NCBI RefSeq assembly: GCF_000801105.2
Contig: NC_079515.1
Span: forward strand, 2,790,001 to 2,854,000
Length of the DNA stretch: 64,000 nucleotides
Reading direction: 5' to 3'
From: Raphanus sativus
Lineage: Eukaryota; Streptophyta; Magnoliopsida; Brassicales; Brassicaceae
The notes under the pieces are model-generated. The model was not told the DNA's origin and made no database searches. It saw nothing but the letters and a program-made list of their open reading frames with translations. Positions 10,823-21,007 of the stretch are shown piece by piece. Positions within the stretch are counted from its first letter, which is position 1. The number at the start of each line of letters is the position of its first letter. The position numbers and the translations under genes are program-made.

Positions 10823-13800
10823 ATGGTGAGTACGATAAAGAAAAAAAATGCGTTTATACTTTCCTCCAAGTTATTTTTCTTAGCTTTTTGCTCTGTTACT
10901 GTTCTCGTAATCTCAATTTGGTATCGAATTTTATCTTCCTCCTCAGGTAGTCTCTCAGAAGTTGAAGGAAGCTGAGGACACCGGACAGTACTCGCTCCTT
11001 CTGGTAAGCACATCATCGAACGAAATTTTCTCGTTTCTTCCTTCCTGTTTACTGACTTTTTCTTTACTGATCGATGATCGAGGTTTTCTTTCCGTCACTT
11101 CGTTTTGCGGCGGGAGAACCGAGCGATTTAGTCTCGACTTTCCGTCATTCTCACGTAGTGGAAGCTGAGTTCACAGAACAGGACTCGCTCTTTATGGTGA
11201 GTAAAACGACGACATAATCGAGCTTTTCGTTTTTTTTTTCCGTTGTTGATTATTAGGATCGATCGAAGATCCGTCTCTTGATTCTGCGTTCGTTGCGATA
11301 CTATCTTTTTTTTTCTTTCCGTTTTTGATTATTAGGATCGATCGAACATCAGTCTCTTGATTCTGCGTTCGTTGCGATACTATTTTTTTTTTCTTGTTGA
11401 AAATCGTCCTGTTTCTTCTTCATCCAAGCGGTAGCTCTACTGACACTGACTATTTTTTTTTGTTTTGTTTTGGTCTTCCTTTTTGTTAAAATAGACTAGG
11501 AATTTTCTCGCTACTGCTATGTTCAACGAAGGCCTCTTCTATCTCAATGATGAATGTAAGACGCTCATCTGAAAAAGCTTAGCTCAATTTCTCTTAGTAT
11601 ACAAAATGATATAACTGCTGCATGCATGCTTTGAAACAGATATGAAGCTAATGCCTATGGATGCTGCTGAATCCCACCTACTAATTGAGAAAGGTTTCAT
11701 ACACAAAACGATTTTGAGATTCCTCCTCACTTATCTTTGATGTTCTTTGATTTCCTCATTATGGAATTATTATTATTATAGGTGTCTACAATGGACTGCT
11801 GAGGAAATACTTCATTTTCCGCATATGTGAAACATTAGGTGAGGAATACACATGTAAGCTGTGCGTAGATGATTGATATATATGTCACCTCTTTGGTAAT
11901 TTATTAATGAAACGACTCTGTTACTGCAGTTTCTTCCAGAGATAGACATGGAGGGACTTTCAAATCCACCGCATATATTACCTTAAATCAACTGAGGAGG
12001 TATACTATTGAGATATTTATTTCCTACTCTGAGCTTTTCATGCGTCTATGCTTTACAATTTTTCATTGATTGTACTGAAAAATTAGGAGTTCAAAGCTTG
12101 GTGAGTTGATGACCACCCTTGACAAAATGCTAGATGAGGTAATGAATATTGTAACTACCATTCAAGTACATGCAATCAGTTCCTTGTCTTCTCGTACAAG
12201 TTTCCGCTTTACTTCTTTCCTAACAACGTCTTATTTCACTCTCGAAATTGAATGCTTTGCAGCCACAAGATTACAAGCCACCTTTCTTCTGGGGTTGCTT
12301 AGAAACTGAAGCACAGTATCCTCTGATGGTGGAAGTTGGGAATGTTAACAGAAAACGTCTCGTGTTAACGTTAAAGGTAATGTGGTTAATGCAACTTGCT
12401 TGAGGTATCTCTTGTCTTTTATGTCAATCGAATGTGTGTGTAGTTAACATTATTACTAGCTAGAGGGAATGTTAACTACTTCCCACGTGCATCACACTCC
12501 ACTCTGCCCTAAATGGTGATTTCATTGTTGTTTCCAGATCAGTCATTCACAAGGGAACTATCTGGAGCTCACGGATGTTTTTTCAAACTTTCCACTTCTC
12601 TCATTGGTAATGATCTCTTCCTCTTCATTTCCACCTTAGAAAATGTAACTGCGCTCTTCCGTGTATATTCTTTGCGGTCGTTCCTAAAACCTAAGGCATA
12701 GTTTGTCTATTGTTTCAGGCTATATCTGAAGGTAAATCAATCAAGACTTCAAGTCACTACAAAAGAGCATCCCTGAGACATAATATAATGATGAAATCTG
12801 CAGTTTGTTTAATTATTGGACACTGTTAACTTCAGAGTCTATCTTCTTCTACTAACTGATCTTATCCTCACTTTCAGATATCATGGATCAGCTCGAGACA
12901 GAAGTTGTTATTTCAGAAACGGGAAAGGACACATATGTTAAAAACAGAGATAAGGTATATAATTAATCTCAGGCTCTTTACTTTATTTTTATTTGTTTTG
13001 ACCATCACTCCATGTCTTAAAGATGTCAATTCATTGTGCAGGGGAAGAGTATTATTGAGCCTTGTGAGAATGAAAATGACTTCATGCAAGATTATGGGAA
13101 GCGTACAAGACTCGTGACGAAGATTGCTCGGTGCAAATTTTTTGCAGAAGGATTTTGTCCTTTTGGAGATGAATGTTGGTTTTCTCACCATGTCGGTAGT
13201 GATGGAAACAGTTGCTGTATCTTCTCTTGCGAAGCTAGTGGTTCAGATAGCAAGGTTTACCTTTAATCTTATAACATCCTACATGCATCATACTTTGATG
13301 TGCCTAAAACGTCCTCATCTTCCTTGTTGTTTCTGTAATACTCCATGTCTTAAGATGTCAATTCATTGTGCAGGGCAAAAGTGTTCTTGAGCTTTGTGAG
13401 AATGAAAACTACCTCGACCCTTTGAAGCTCAAGAAAGGAAGCGAAGCTGTTGGAGATGCTGATTCCTCTAGGTTTGTCACTCTCTCCGGTTTTGTGCTTG
13501 GTCGTTGTTGTTGGGATACTTCCGTCTCAAAAGTGTTTAGGAAGCCGGAATTGAGTTTAGCCGGGGTTAGACCTGGGAAGAAGACTCCACTTGAGACTGC
13601 AAAAGAGAGCGTTCGTGTCTATCCGGATCATGTTCTGACTCCCCCTAATCTGAGGAATATTTTTGGCCAAAAGCTGTATGACATGTGCTACGGAAAAGGA
13701 GTGCCTCCTCTTCCTGATATTTCCTGTTGGTTTGAAAGATTCAAGAACAAAAACGACAAAGCCATTTACGAAAACCAACTTTTGCGTTGGAGATCTCCCA

Positions 13801-14925
13801 AAAGGGTAAGTTTTTTAATTGTCAATTATACAATTATATCCCATTTGGTTCCCTTTCCTTAAGTCTTTTAACTTTGGTTTCAGTCTCCCAACTGGGGAGA
13901 GGGAGTTACAAGAGTCAACCGGGAATGGGTTGAACTTTCAGAGGGAGATAAGAAGAAAGTTGGGCCTATACGTTCAGAAGAAGAACATAAAGTGGTAGGA
14001 GATGTACGAGACCAAGGGAATCATCGTAAGTCAAACTTTATTCTTTACTTTTTTCGAAATTTGTTCAATTAGAACTCTAAATATCATATTATTAAACTTT
14101 TGTTTTTGTGATTGCACTTTGCAGAATTATGCGCGGCTTATGTCTGTGTCAATCTTGTGAGCTCGCTGAGAGTCATCGAAGGGGACGATAAAGACTTTGT
14201 GAATTTAAGCGTGAAGGAGTTGTGTTTTTCTGCATGTGGACCCGTTCAAGAGGGACACAAGTGTCGAGCTATGCTATTGACATCTGCCCTGGAATTTATA
14301 AAAGATCATGGAGTGACAGAGCAACGAGGGACCGAAGGAGATTCTTTTAGCTGTGTCACAGACAAACCCCCTAGAAAAAGTAAGGCTAAGAAGATCCGCA
14401 TAGCAGATTTTGGCTATCTCGGTAATGATACACATAGAGCTTTGAAGAGACTCGAGACGCAGCCTATAGGAGCAACGTTGGTTATATTTTCAGATTACTG
14501 GGGAATTCAAAAGGGGGTAAGTAAGTTTCGATATTAATTCATAGTTTCATAAATTTTGGTCATGGTTTTAAAGTGTTTAATTTATTTTATTGTAGGAAAT
14601 CTACCGCGGACCAAAGAGCGACAGATCTCGGTATGAGGCTCTTCATGGGGTGACTATTGTGGATGCTTTTTTGATCGATGGAGAGCTTGTATACTGGTGT
14701 AAATCTAGCCACGGAGAAGAGTACCACGACAAAGGGTACGTCCTTGTGTCTGGTGAGACTATGGTTTTGGGTCATCATTTTTCTGCTGGGCGTGGTGAAT
14801 CTAGATTTGGTGTTAACCGAGGTGTAGGAGGTGACACAGCTTTAGCTCTTAGCAAACCAAAAGGCCTAATCCATGAATTTGTATATCCCGTGCTCAGGAT
14901 TGAACCAAAGAAAAGAAAGAGATAA
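10823..14925 (+). CDS. CCCH zinc-finger protein fused to a degenerate papain-like domain, about 711 aa
   Basis: Exons that join in phase: 10823-10825, 10947-11003, 11495-11555, 11640-11693, 11782-11838, 11930-11999, 12087-12138, 12263-12376, 12538-12606, 12719-12731, 12878-12954, 13042-13254, 13374-13805, 13884-14025, 14125-14516, 14596-14925. Residues 1-210 match nothing I know. Next comes a CCCH finger (CKFFAEGFCPFGDECWFSH, C-X7-C-X5-C-X3-H), a type often binding RNA. The C-terminal 250 residues look like peptidase C1A: DQGNHQLCAAYV aligns with papain NQGSCGSCWAF (Gln and Cys kept, Trp to Ala), and LHGVTIVDA carries the His. KSSHG replaces KNSWG, so the catalytic Asn is Ser. It ends in a basic KKRKR. 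Proteolysis is therefore doubtful. The first exons are uncertain; it could be two genes. Confidence 0.68.
11161..11196 (+). other. Possible extra or alternative exon of the CCCH gene
   Basis: This stretch, ending ATG before GTGAGT, encodes EAEFTEQDSLFM. It resembles the end of the preceding exon (EAEDTGQYSLLL, 10968-11003), which also ends directly at a donor site. It looks like a small tandem exon duplication. Whether it is spliced in, and from which acceptor, cannot be decided from sequence. Confidence 0.4.
11244..11392 (+). repeat. Intronic tandem duplication of about 75-80 bp
   Basis: Two adjacent copies of a unit containing GATTATTAGGATCGATCGAA and ending in a poly-T run lie in an early intron of the CCCH gene. 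They differ at a few positions. Confidence 0.75.
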
Positions 14926-15108
14926 AACTTCTGGTGTGTTTGGTATCTTTGGTTACGTTATGGTTTGTATATTGTTTTGCTATTGGAAAACTTGACCTTT
15001 AATGGCACTAGATTACATTTTGTGATTTCTACTTTCTTATTTGAGTTCCAGTCTTTTAATTTTGTGTGTTGTTTTATTCAGCTGAGGGGTTTCGTGAAAG
15101 TTTTGACT

Positions 15109-15399
15109 CTATTTTCTTACATTTTGGGTAACATTGTTGATGTTAAAGGAGAGATGATTAGTATGTTCTTCCATCAAGTTTAGGACCATATCAAGCTGCT
15201 GTTGCAACGCAGCACAACGCTTTCTTTCACGGCTCAGCTCTGTGCTATCTAGTTCCCTAATCGTAGTATCTTTCTCGTCCTGAAAAGTTTTATTACACTC
15301 AATACCATATAAAGACTTTGCAGCTTCTTCTGATTCAAACTCCATACCAATGAAAGGCTCCACCACTGAAGAAGCTTCTTCCGTGACTGTATTCTGCAT
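15109..15399 (-). CDS. FAR1/FRS-like mini-ORF, 96 aa
   Basis: The ORF contains PFIGMEFESEEAAKSLY, the start of the FAR1 DNA-binding domain of FHY3/FAR1/FRS proteins derived from Mutator-like transposase. It is followed immediately by a charged coiled-coil tail with MEEHTNHLSFNINN, like the C-termini of FRS factors (about 500-800 aa). The WRKY-GCM1 zinc finger, MULE transposase and SWIM domains that should lie between are absent. It may be an internally deleted fragment or an expressed miniprotein. The convergent position after the CCCH gene gives no functional hint. Confidence 0.5.
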   Translation of the reverse strand: MQNTVTEEASSVVEPFIGMEFESEEAAKSLYGIECNKTFQDEKDTTIRELDSTELSRERKRCAALQQQLDMVLNLMEEHTNHLSFNINNVTQNVRK

Positions 15400-15504
15400 A
15401 TATCATATTCTCTACTACATCTTCTCCACGTTAAAAGTTCCCTGCCAGTGCCACACAACACAAGAGCCAATCTCAATTCAAGACAAATATAACATGGCTT
15501 AAAC

Positions 15505-15735
15505 TAGTACATACAGATACCAAGAGACAGTGACCAAGTTCTTGGAAACCGCTGTAAAGGAGACTAAAAAGATTGAAACAGAAGATGGTTCCACGCTCTT
15601 TGCGGTGAAAGAGATCACAGAGACTTTCCATGGAGATTCAGCAAAGGAAGAAGCTCAGCTATTAAGAGTATTCGTGATCGTCAGAGACTTCATGTCCATT
15701 CTAGATAAAGTATGCAATGAAATGGAGGCTGAGTA
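15505..15735 (+). pseudogene. Formin FH2-domain C-terminal fragment (FH10-like)
   Basis: The frame open from about 15505 to the TAG at 15733-15735 encodes VKEITETFHGDSAKEEAQLL and FVIVRDFMSILDKVC, the conserved end of the formin FH2 actin-nucleating domain. Nothing upstream provides the rest of FH2, FH1 or the membrane anchor. It lies tail to tail with the INTS9-like pseudogene. In Arabidopsis, formin gene At3g07540 neighbours At3g07530 (INTS9-like), so the fragment looks co-duplicated with it. Confidence 0.75.
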
Positions 15736-15902
15736 GAGAAGAGAGCACTCTTGCTTAGTAGGTTTCAAGTGTACTGATTATATGCATTGTGTTGCCTCCT
15801 TAATTAGTTATGTAATTATGTTTGTATGAGTCGTTGGAACTATGAGTTCTTTAAGTGAAAAAAAAAATACTTTATTTCTGTATCAAAGCTATTACACTTG
15901 CT

Positions 15903-18514
15903 CTAAACTCCGTCAAGGATTCCATCAATCGCTTGGAAGATCTTAGAGGCTACAGTCTCATCATCTGAGGTCTATCATTCCACTGCTAGGATTTGTTATA
16001 TAGACTATACTCTTGTCTTCTGCTCCATTCTCACCTGTTATGTGTTCTATCGATCCGGTCATACTCATCTTCACTAACGCGTCTAAAAGTGTTTCCGGAG
16101 CCACATAGCCCCAATGCTCAACGGCCGCCGAGCATTTTCCTGAACTTTCTTCCTGATCCAACCCGGAAACCAATCTCTGTTTCCCATTTTCCATCACAAG
16201 GTCACCTTTCAACCTTGCAATACCGAAGTTCTCACGTTGTTTGAGTTTTCTCCAGCTCAGTTTGGTGGCTAACTCTGCCGTTATCTCTACGTCCGCATTG
16301 TCTGCGATTCTTGCTACACTTAGCGTCCTGTTCTCAGAGTAACTCAAGATAGATTTTGTCTTTACAGTGGAAAGGTTGATCATCTGGTTGACAACATCAG
16401 GGACCTGAACACTAAATGCTATCAGATTGATGAATACAGAAACAATCAAAAGCGGAGGAACTGAGTCCTTACCAAAACAATCTTTGGCTGCAAAAGGGAA
16501 AGAAGTATTGGGAGCTTCTGCAACCTGCAAAAGAACTTATAGTATTTGAGCAATGTTGACAAGCAAGTTTACAATTATACAACAGACAGGCAAATCTTTA
16601 CCTGATTCCTGAAAGAAAAGAACATTGGAGAATCTTCATAGCGATTGGTCTGAAGGGGAGAAGTCCTAAACCTGAACTTATTTCGTCCTGCAACACAAGA
16701 TTTCTCATCAAATATCTTGAAAAGACAATTCACATTGAATCATCTTATGGAGAAGAGAGAAATAGATTTTGAAAACCTCAAGAACAAGTAATGATCTTGG
16801 ATCTCCACGCCAACGCTGAAGAAGTTGGACAGAAGGGCCAAGCCGTAAACTCCAGTGAGGAGCAAACACGATGCATGGTTCCTGCCAACTTGTTCTGTTT
16901 TGCATTTAGGCCAAAAAAAATTTACCTATCAGAATAGTATAAAAAATAGCTCTAAGAGCTATTTATATAAATATTATTCGATTCTCTACTTCCGTTACTA
17001 GAATAATAAGAAAAAAAAGAAAGAAAGCAAACCTTCAGGGAAGAGGACTCAAGAGAATTTGACAATAGCTCTAAGAGCTGCAGAACTATCCCCACTCGAG
17101 TTATCGTGATTAAGGTTGAGCCACCAGCATCCGCAGATTCTGCAGCGCATGAGCAAACAAAAGCTAGTTTCTCTAGCTCTTCTAAGCTTTCTTCAGTGTC
17201 TAGTAATGAAGCAGCCAAGCTCTCTTCATTCTTGTCACTGCTAAAACATATCAGTGACTATAAGACCCAAGCAAACAACATTCTATCATAGATGTAGAAA
17301 TGAGAGTCTTATATGAATGTACCTGATTGTTGATATACAATCATTCTCAGTCATTTCTGCGGTTTGGAGGCATGAGAAACCAGAGTAAACCATGACATCG
17401 GTTCCTTTGAGACCATGGAAGTCGAAACTTTTGGTATGATGTGAAACGAAGATGGAGTCTGACACATAACTTAGACTTCCATTAGGTCCGTTGATCAACC
17501 AGTTGCAAGCGCCAATATCTAGACCTGAACTTAAGGCCTTAATGATCAATGTCCCATTATAACAAACTTCTTCTGCAAACTTTACAGCCTGAACCTTCTT
17601 CATGCAACTCTTTACGTCATCTAAACTGAATCAACGAAAGAATCAACTTGAAAAAATCCGCGAACTTGAATAAATCCGGGAACTGCAGCAAGCATACAAC
17701 TTGAAAAGCCAGTAACAAGTACCTGTACAGACGCATCCAACTGCCTAGATCATCGCCGAAGACAAGATTCTTAAGCACGGAAGGTACTTGTTCACCATCT
17801 AGATTCTTTGTCCACCAAGGAAAACTGGAGTCCTCAGGTCCATGTAAGCGTCTAAACTCCATGTGCATAGAGACAAGATCTTCCATCATGAGCTGTCCAA
17901 TCTTAGCAGTTGCTTCAGTCATAAATCTACATCTTAGAAGATAAGAACTCAACACAAGGCACACACACACACACACCCAAAGCAAAAACAAGTTTTATTC
18001 ATGAAAACGTTTTTAACCTTGGCACAGAATCTTGGGTTTTGAGTAAGGAAATGCAATCCAAGCAATCCCATAGGGTTGGAGATGAGAACTATATCAATCA
18101 AAGAAACTTCCCACAAATGTAAGGTCTTTACTGTCTTGTACCAAGTCATTCCTAGTCATCTGTCTCTCCTTCAGTTTTTGCTTCTTTTGAATTGGATTCT
18201 GAGAGTCCTCTTCAGATGTTGGATAAGCACAAGCTTCAATACCCACATTAGAGGGAAGAGGGGAGAAGATTGTGGTAGCTAAAAGGTCCAAAGGGCAGTC
18301 AATCAAGATCCTGAAACCACTTAGGTTCAGCATATGGCAAGGCGGGTAGTGAAAGCCATCTCCTTTGCTCAGACAAGTCTACAACACACACACACAAAGC
18401 TTTCATATTTACCCAACAATTCAGACAAAAAGGCATAGAATCTGTCGAAAGCTAATATCGTAAGCACTTTTATACGAATTGCCTCCATAGGAAAGAGAAG
18501 AACATGAGAGGTTC
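15903..18514 (-). pseudogene. Broken copy of Integrator complex subunit 9 (At3g07530-like)
   Basis: INTS9 is the inactive metallo-beta-lactamase/beta-CASP partner of the INTS11 endonuclease in snRNA 3'-end processing. Recognisable segments in order on the minus strand: GFHYPPCHMLNLSGFRILID (about 18390-18300), IDIVLISNPMGLLGL (about 18100), TAKIGQLMMEDLVS (about 17910), SGLDIGACNWLINGPNG (about 17520), AFVCSCAAESADAGGSTLI (about 17150), NRTSWQEPCIVFA (about 16900) and the C-terminal region (16530-15903). A frameshift separates the first two segments. The exon between SSLKV and NRTSW does not fit in the 130 bp left for it. The last exon is shifted out of frame near 15970 while IFQAIDGILDG remains readable in another frame to 15903. 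I call it non-functional. Confidence 0.83.
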
Positions 18515-18695
18515 AAAGTCGCAGCTTTTCTAGAGGATAAAGTCGACAGAGAGAGTTAGAAAAGTAACTACGAAAGTAACTATGGTTCGGTTCGGGTTAT
18601 ATAATCTAGATTTGGATTCTCTGGTTCGGCTCGGTTTACATAATGAAATAAAAGGGCCCAGTTGTTGAGGCGGCCATAAATAAATTAGGGCGGAG

Positions 18696-18702
18696 TATAA
18701 AG
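18696..18702 (+). promoter_or_regulatory. TATA box of the UPF0725 gene
   Basis: TATAAAG lies 54 bp upstream of the ATG at 18756, a fitting distance for a short 5' UTR. A (GA)n tract follows at about 18737-18754. Confidence 0.5.
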
Positions 18703-18755
18703 GAGCAGGAGGCGGGGAAAGAATTGATTTTGGGCGAGAGAGAGAGAGAGAGAGA

Positions 18756-20099
18756 ATGGGTGGACGGTGGAGAAAGACGAAGAAGGTGGTTGTTGATAGA
18801 GAGTATCGTGCGCGGAGGAGACGTTCATATGGGCTCTGGTTGAAGAAGATAAAGTCTCTTCCTAAGTCTAAGAAGAAAGAGATTATCCGAAAAAGACAAG
18901 TTGCTCGTGATAAGGTGACGGCTGAGCTTTGGCTTAAACTGTGGGAAACAGATGTAATTATTATTATTATTTCCTTTTTTTTTTTATTAACTACTCTTTC
19001 CGATTTCGATTTCGATTTTGATTTGATGATATGGATGATCTCCGTCCGTAGGGGTTCGATATGGGTGAACTGTGGGATCATCGCAATTGGGGAATGCATG
19101 AATTCGAAGTAGGGGAAGATGAAAATTTAGACATTGTAGTGCAGCTTTATGCAAAGCTCGGCCTTCACCGCTACAATATGTTAGAGGGGACCAATTTGCA
19201 GCTTCACGAAATAGAGAAATACAATAGATATGGTAGTTACATGCCTGCCCGTTATTATATAACTTTGCTTGCAGAGGATCCAGCTACACCGTCGTCGTCC
19301 CTTGTTACTTTCCAGACTGACCTTAGCGAAAAAAGCTGCAACGCTCTGAAACACTGTTGCGCTGTCGCCAGAATTAAAGGTAGCTAGCTAGGGTGAAAAC
19401 CGAGTTTTCTTGAATTGTTTGTAATATACTACTACTTTAATTATTTTGTCTCTCTCTCTCTTCTTCTTTAGGGACTACGTCTACGGGAAATATGCATGTT
19501 TTCCACGATGATATGGATAATTTCTACGATTATAGGGACTTGCCTGAGTGGCCTTCATTTGCTGATGATGAAAGTCGATTTTTATATGAGGTAATAATTA
19601 CAGAAGAATATTCATGGTTAAGGTAATGATGCTTTCGTTTCATTGACCCACGTTTTGTTTTTTTGCTTCTTCGCCAGTTGCTGGAATCTGATTGGGAAGA
19701 AAACGACTGGATTGGCCTATACTTGCAAGTTGCAGTCGCTACCACGGATAGGCCAAATCACTATCACAATGTTGGTTGAGTCATCATCATATAAAACTAT
19801 AAAAGTGTGTGTTTTCTTTCTTTTGCGCATGTGTATATTTAATAACTATGTTTCCCTTGTTGCAGCCCGACCTGTCCGGTTTGAAGATTTTGAACGTGGT
19901 GGTAGAAACTGAGGAAAATCTGCCCAAAGAGAATGTACTCAAGTGTTTTGGAACTGTCCTAGTCTACATAACTTATGATCAGGACTTGGGAGTTGATAAT
20001 GGTGGGGGGGTATGCAAACGCAGAGCCATCGTTCGAAGAACTGTGGATTTGATATCTAAATGCTTTTGTCTCGTTGGCAGGACTCGATCGCTCCCCTAA
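18756..20099 (+). CDS. UPF0725/DUF626 (EMB2204-like) family protein, 323 aa
   Basis: Five exons in phase: 18756-18953, 19052-19379, 19472-19590, 19678-19770 and 19866-20099. Family signatures include LYAKLGLHRYNMLEGTNLQL, YITLLAEDPA, SLVTFQTDLSE, DLPEWPSFADD, NDWIGLYLQVAVATT, LSGLKILNVVVETEEN and RRAIVRRT. This is the UPF0725 family, expanded in Brassicaceae, with no established biochemical role. The N-terminus is very basic. The extreme C-terminus departs from the family after IVRRT; a short unspliced intron (GTGGAT...TTGGCAG, about 20044-20081) could explain this. The gene shares a 240-bp divergent region with the INTS9 pseudogene. Confidence 0.85.
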
Positions 20100-20377
20100 G
20101 TTTACACAAAATATGCTATTTGTTATGTGTTTCTTGTTTTCATATTTCAACAACCTTTTTTTTTGGTGCACAAACATGATTCTGGTCCATTGCTTATTTG
20201 AGTGAAAATTAGACTTCGTTTTAGATTAGATAATACAACCGTCGTTTCTTTAATTTATTGATGGCGAAAGCTTAAACCTTTTAACATTTCAAAATTTTTT
20301 CTATACCAACAGCAAGGGTTTCGAATATATAAATTTCCTTGCAAGTATTGTAGATTCTCTGTCATAATCACACAATC

Positions 20378-20669
20378 TCGTGGTAGAGGTCGTTAAGTTG
20401 CAGCAAGCAAGCAGTGCACTGGAAAGAGTTGAAGGCGAGTGAGTTTGAATTTGTAGGAAGTGGGAACCCTTTGGTGTCTTAGGAGAATGTACTGAAACTA
20501 TGATATGTATTTAGCAACTCTTTGCAAAGGAAACATCATGGATAAGAAGATCTAGCTTTTCATTTCATAAGAGCATGTGCAAGTATAGAATCTGCGTGGT
20601 TTGGAGTTCAATGGTTTTTTATTCATGTGACAAATCTGACTATCAAAATGCATTAACATGTAGAAACTT
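20378..20669 (+). pseudogene. SmD1 3'-end copy (last codons and 3' UTR)
   Basis: The sequence starts inside the RG tail (gtggtagaggtcgttaag) and follows the SmD1 3' UTR (3095-3390) with small indels. It includes the blocks around gtgcactgg, ggaagtgggaaccc and catttcataagagcatg. No Sm-fold exon precedes it, so it is a fragment. Its right part is interrupted by copia element 2; the homology resumes at 27234 after the element. Confidence 0.9.
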
Positions 20670-21007
20670 TGTTGTAAATAAGATGTGAAGGTGTTGTTGT
20701 GTTATTCAATATTAAAGAAGTGACCTCTTTATATACATGGAGTTTGGCCGACTTTACAAGTCTCATAAGCTAAGATGTGAAGGTGTTGTTGTGTTATTCA
20801 ATATTAAAGAAGTGACCTCTTTATATACATGGAGTTTGGCCGACTTTACAAGTCTCATAAGCAATGTGAGACTCTCTTAAAACACTTAAGAAAGTTGGCC
20901 ATATTTAAATGAAAGACAACAAAGGTCCAATCCGCCAAGTATGGCTGGTTTGGCTAAATCAAAACAATCTCGGTTATAAGCATTCTTAAACCGGATGGTT
21001 TACAACA
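20670..21007 (-). repeat. 3' LTR of copia element 2, enlarged by a 92-bp tandem duplication
   Basis: Ends TG...CA. The unit from taagatgtgaagg to ctcataagc occurs twice in a row, which accounts exactly for the size difference from the other LTR (338 versus 246 bp). Confidence 0.9.

Noticed and set aside
18361..18514. GC-AG intron joining ATG-GAG at about 18514 to the INTS9-like second exon
   Set aside because: It would restore a plausible start, but the site is weak and the copy is broken elsewhere, so it was not used as evidence of function.
18530..19099. 189-aa minus-strand ORF over the UPF0725 promoter and first exon
   Set aside because: Low-complexity Ser/Ile-rich translation of the antisense of a real exon and its GA-rich leader.
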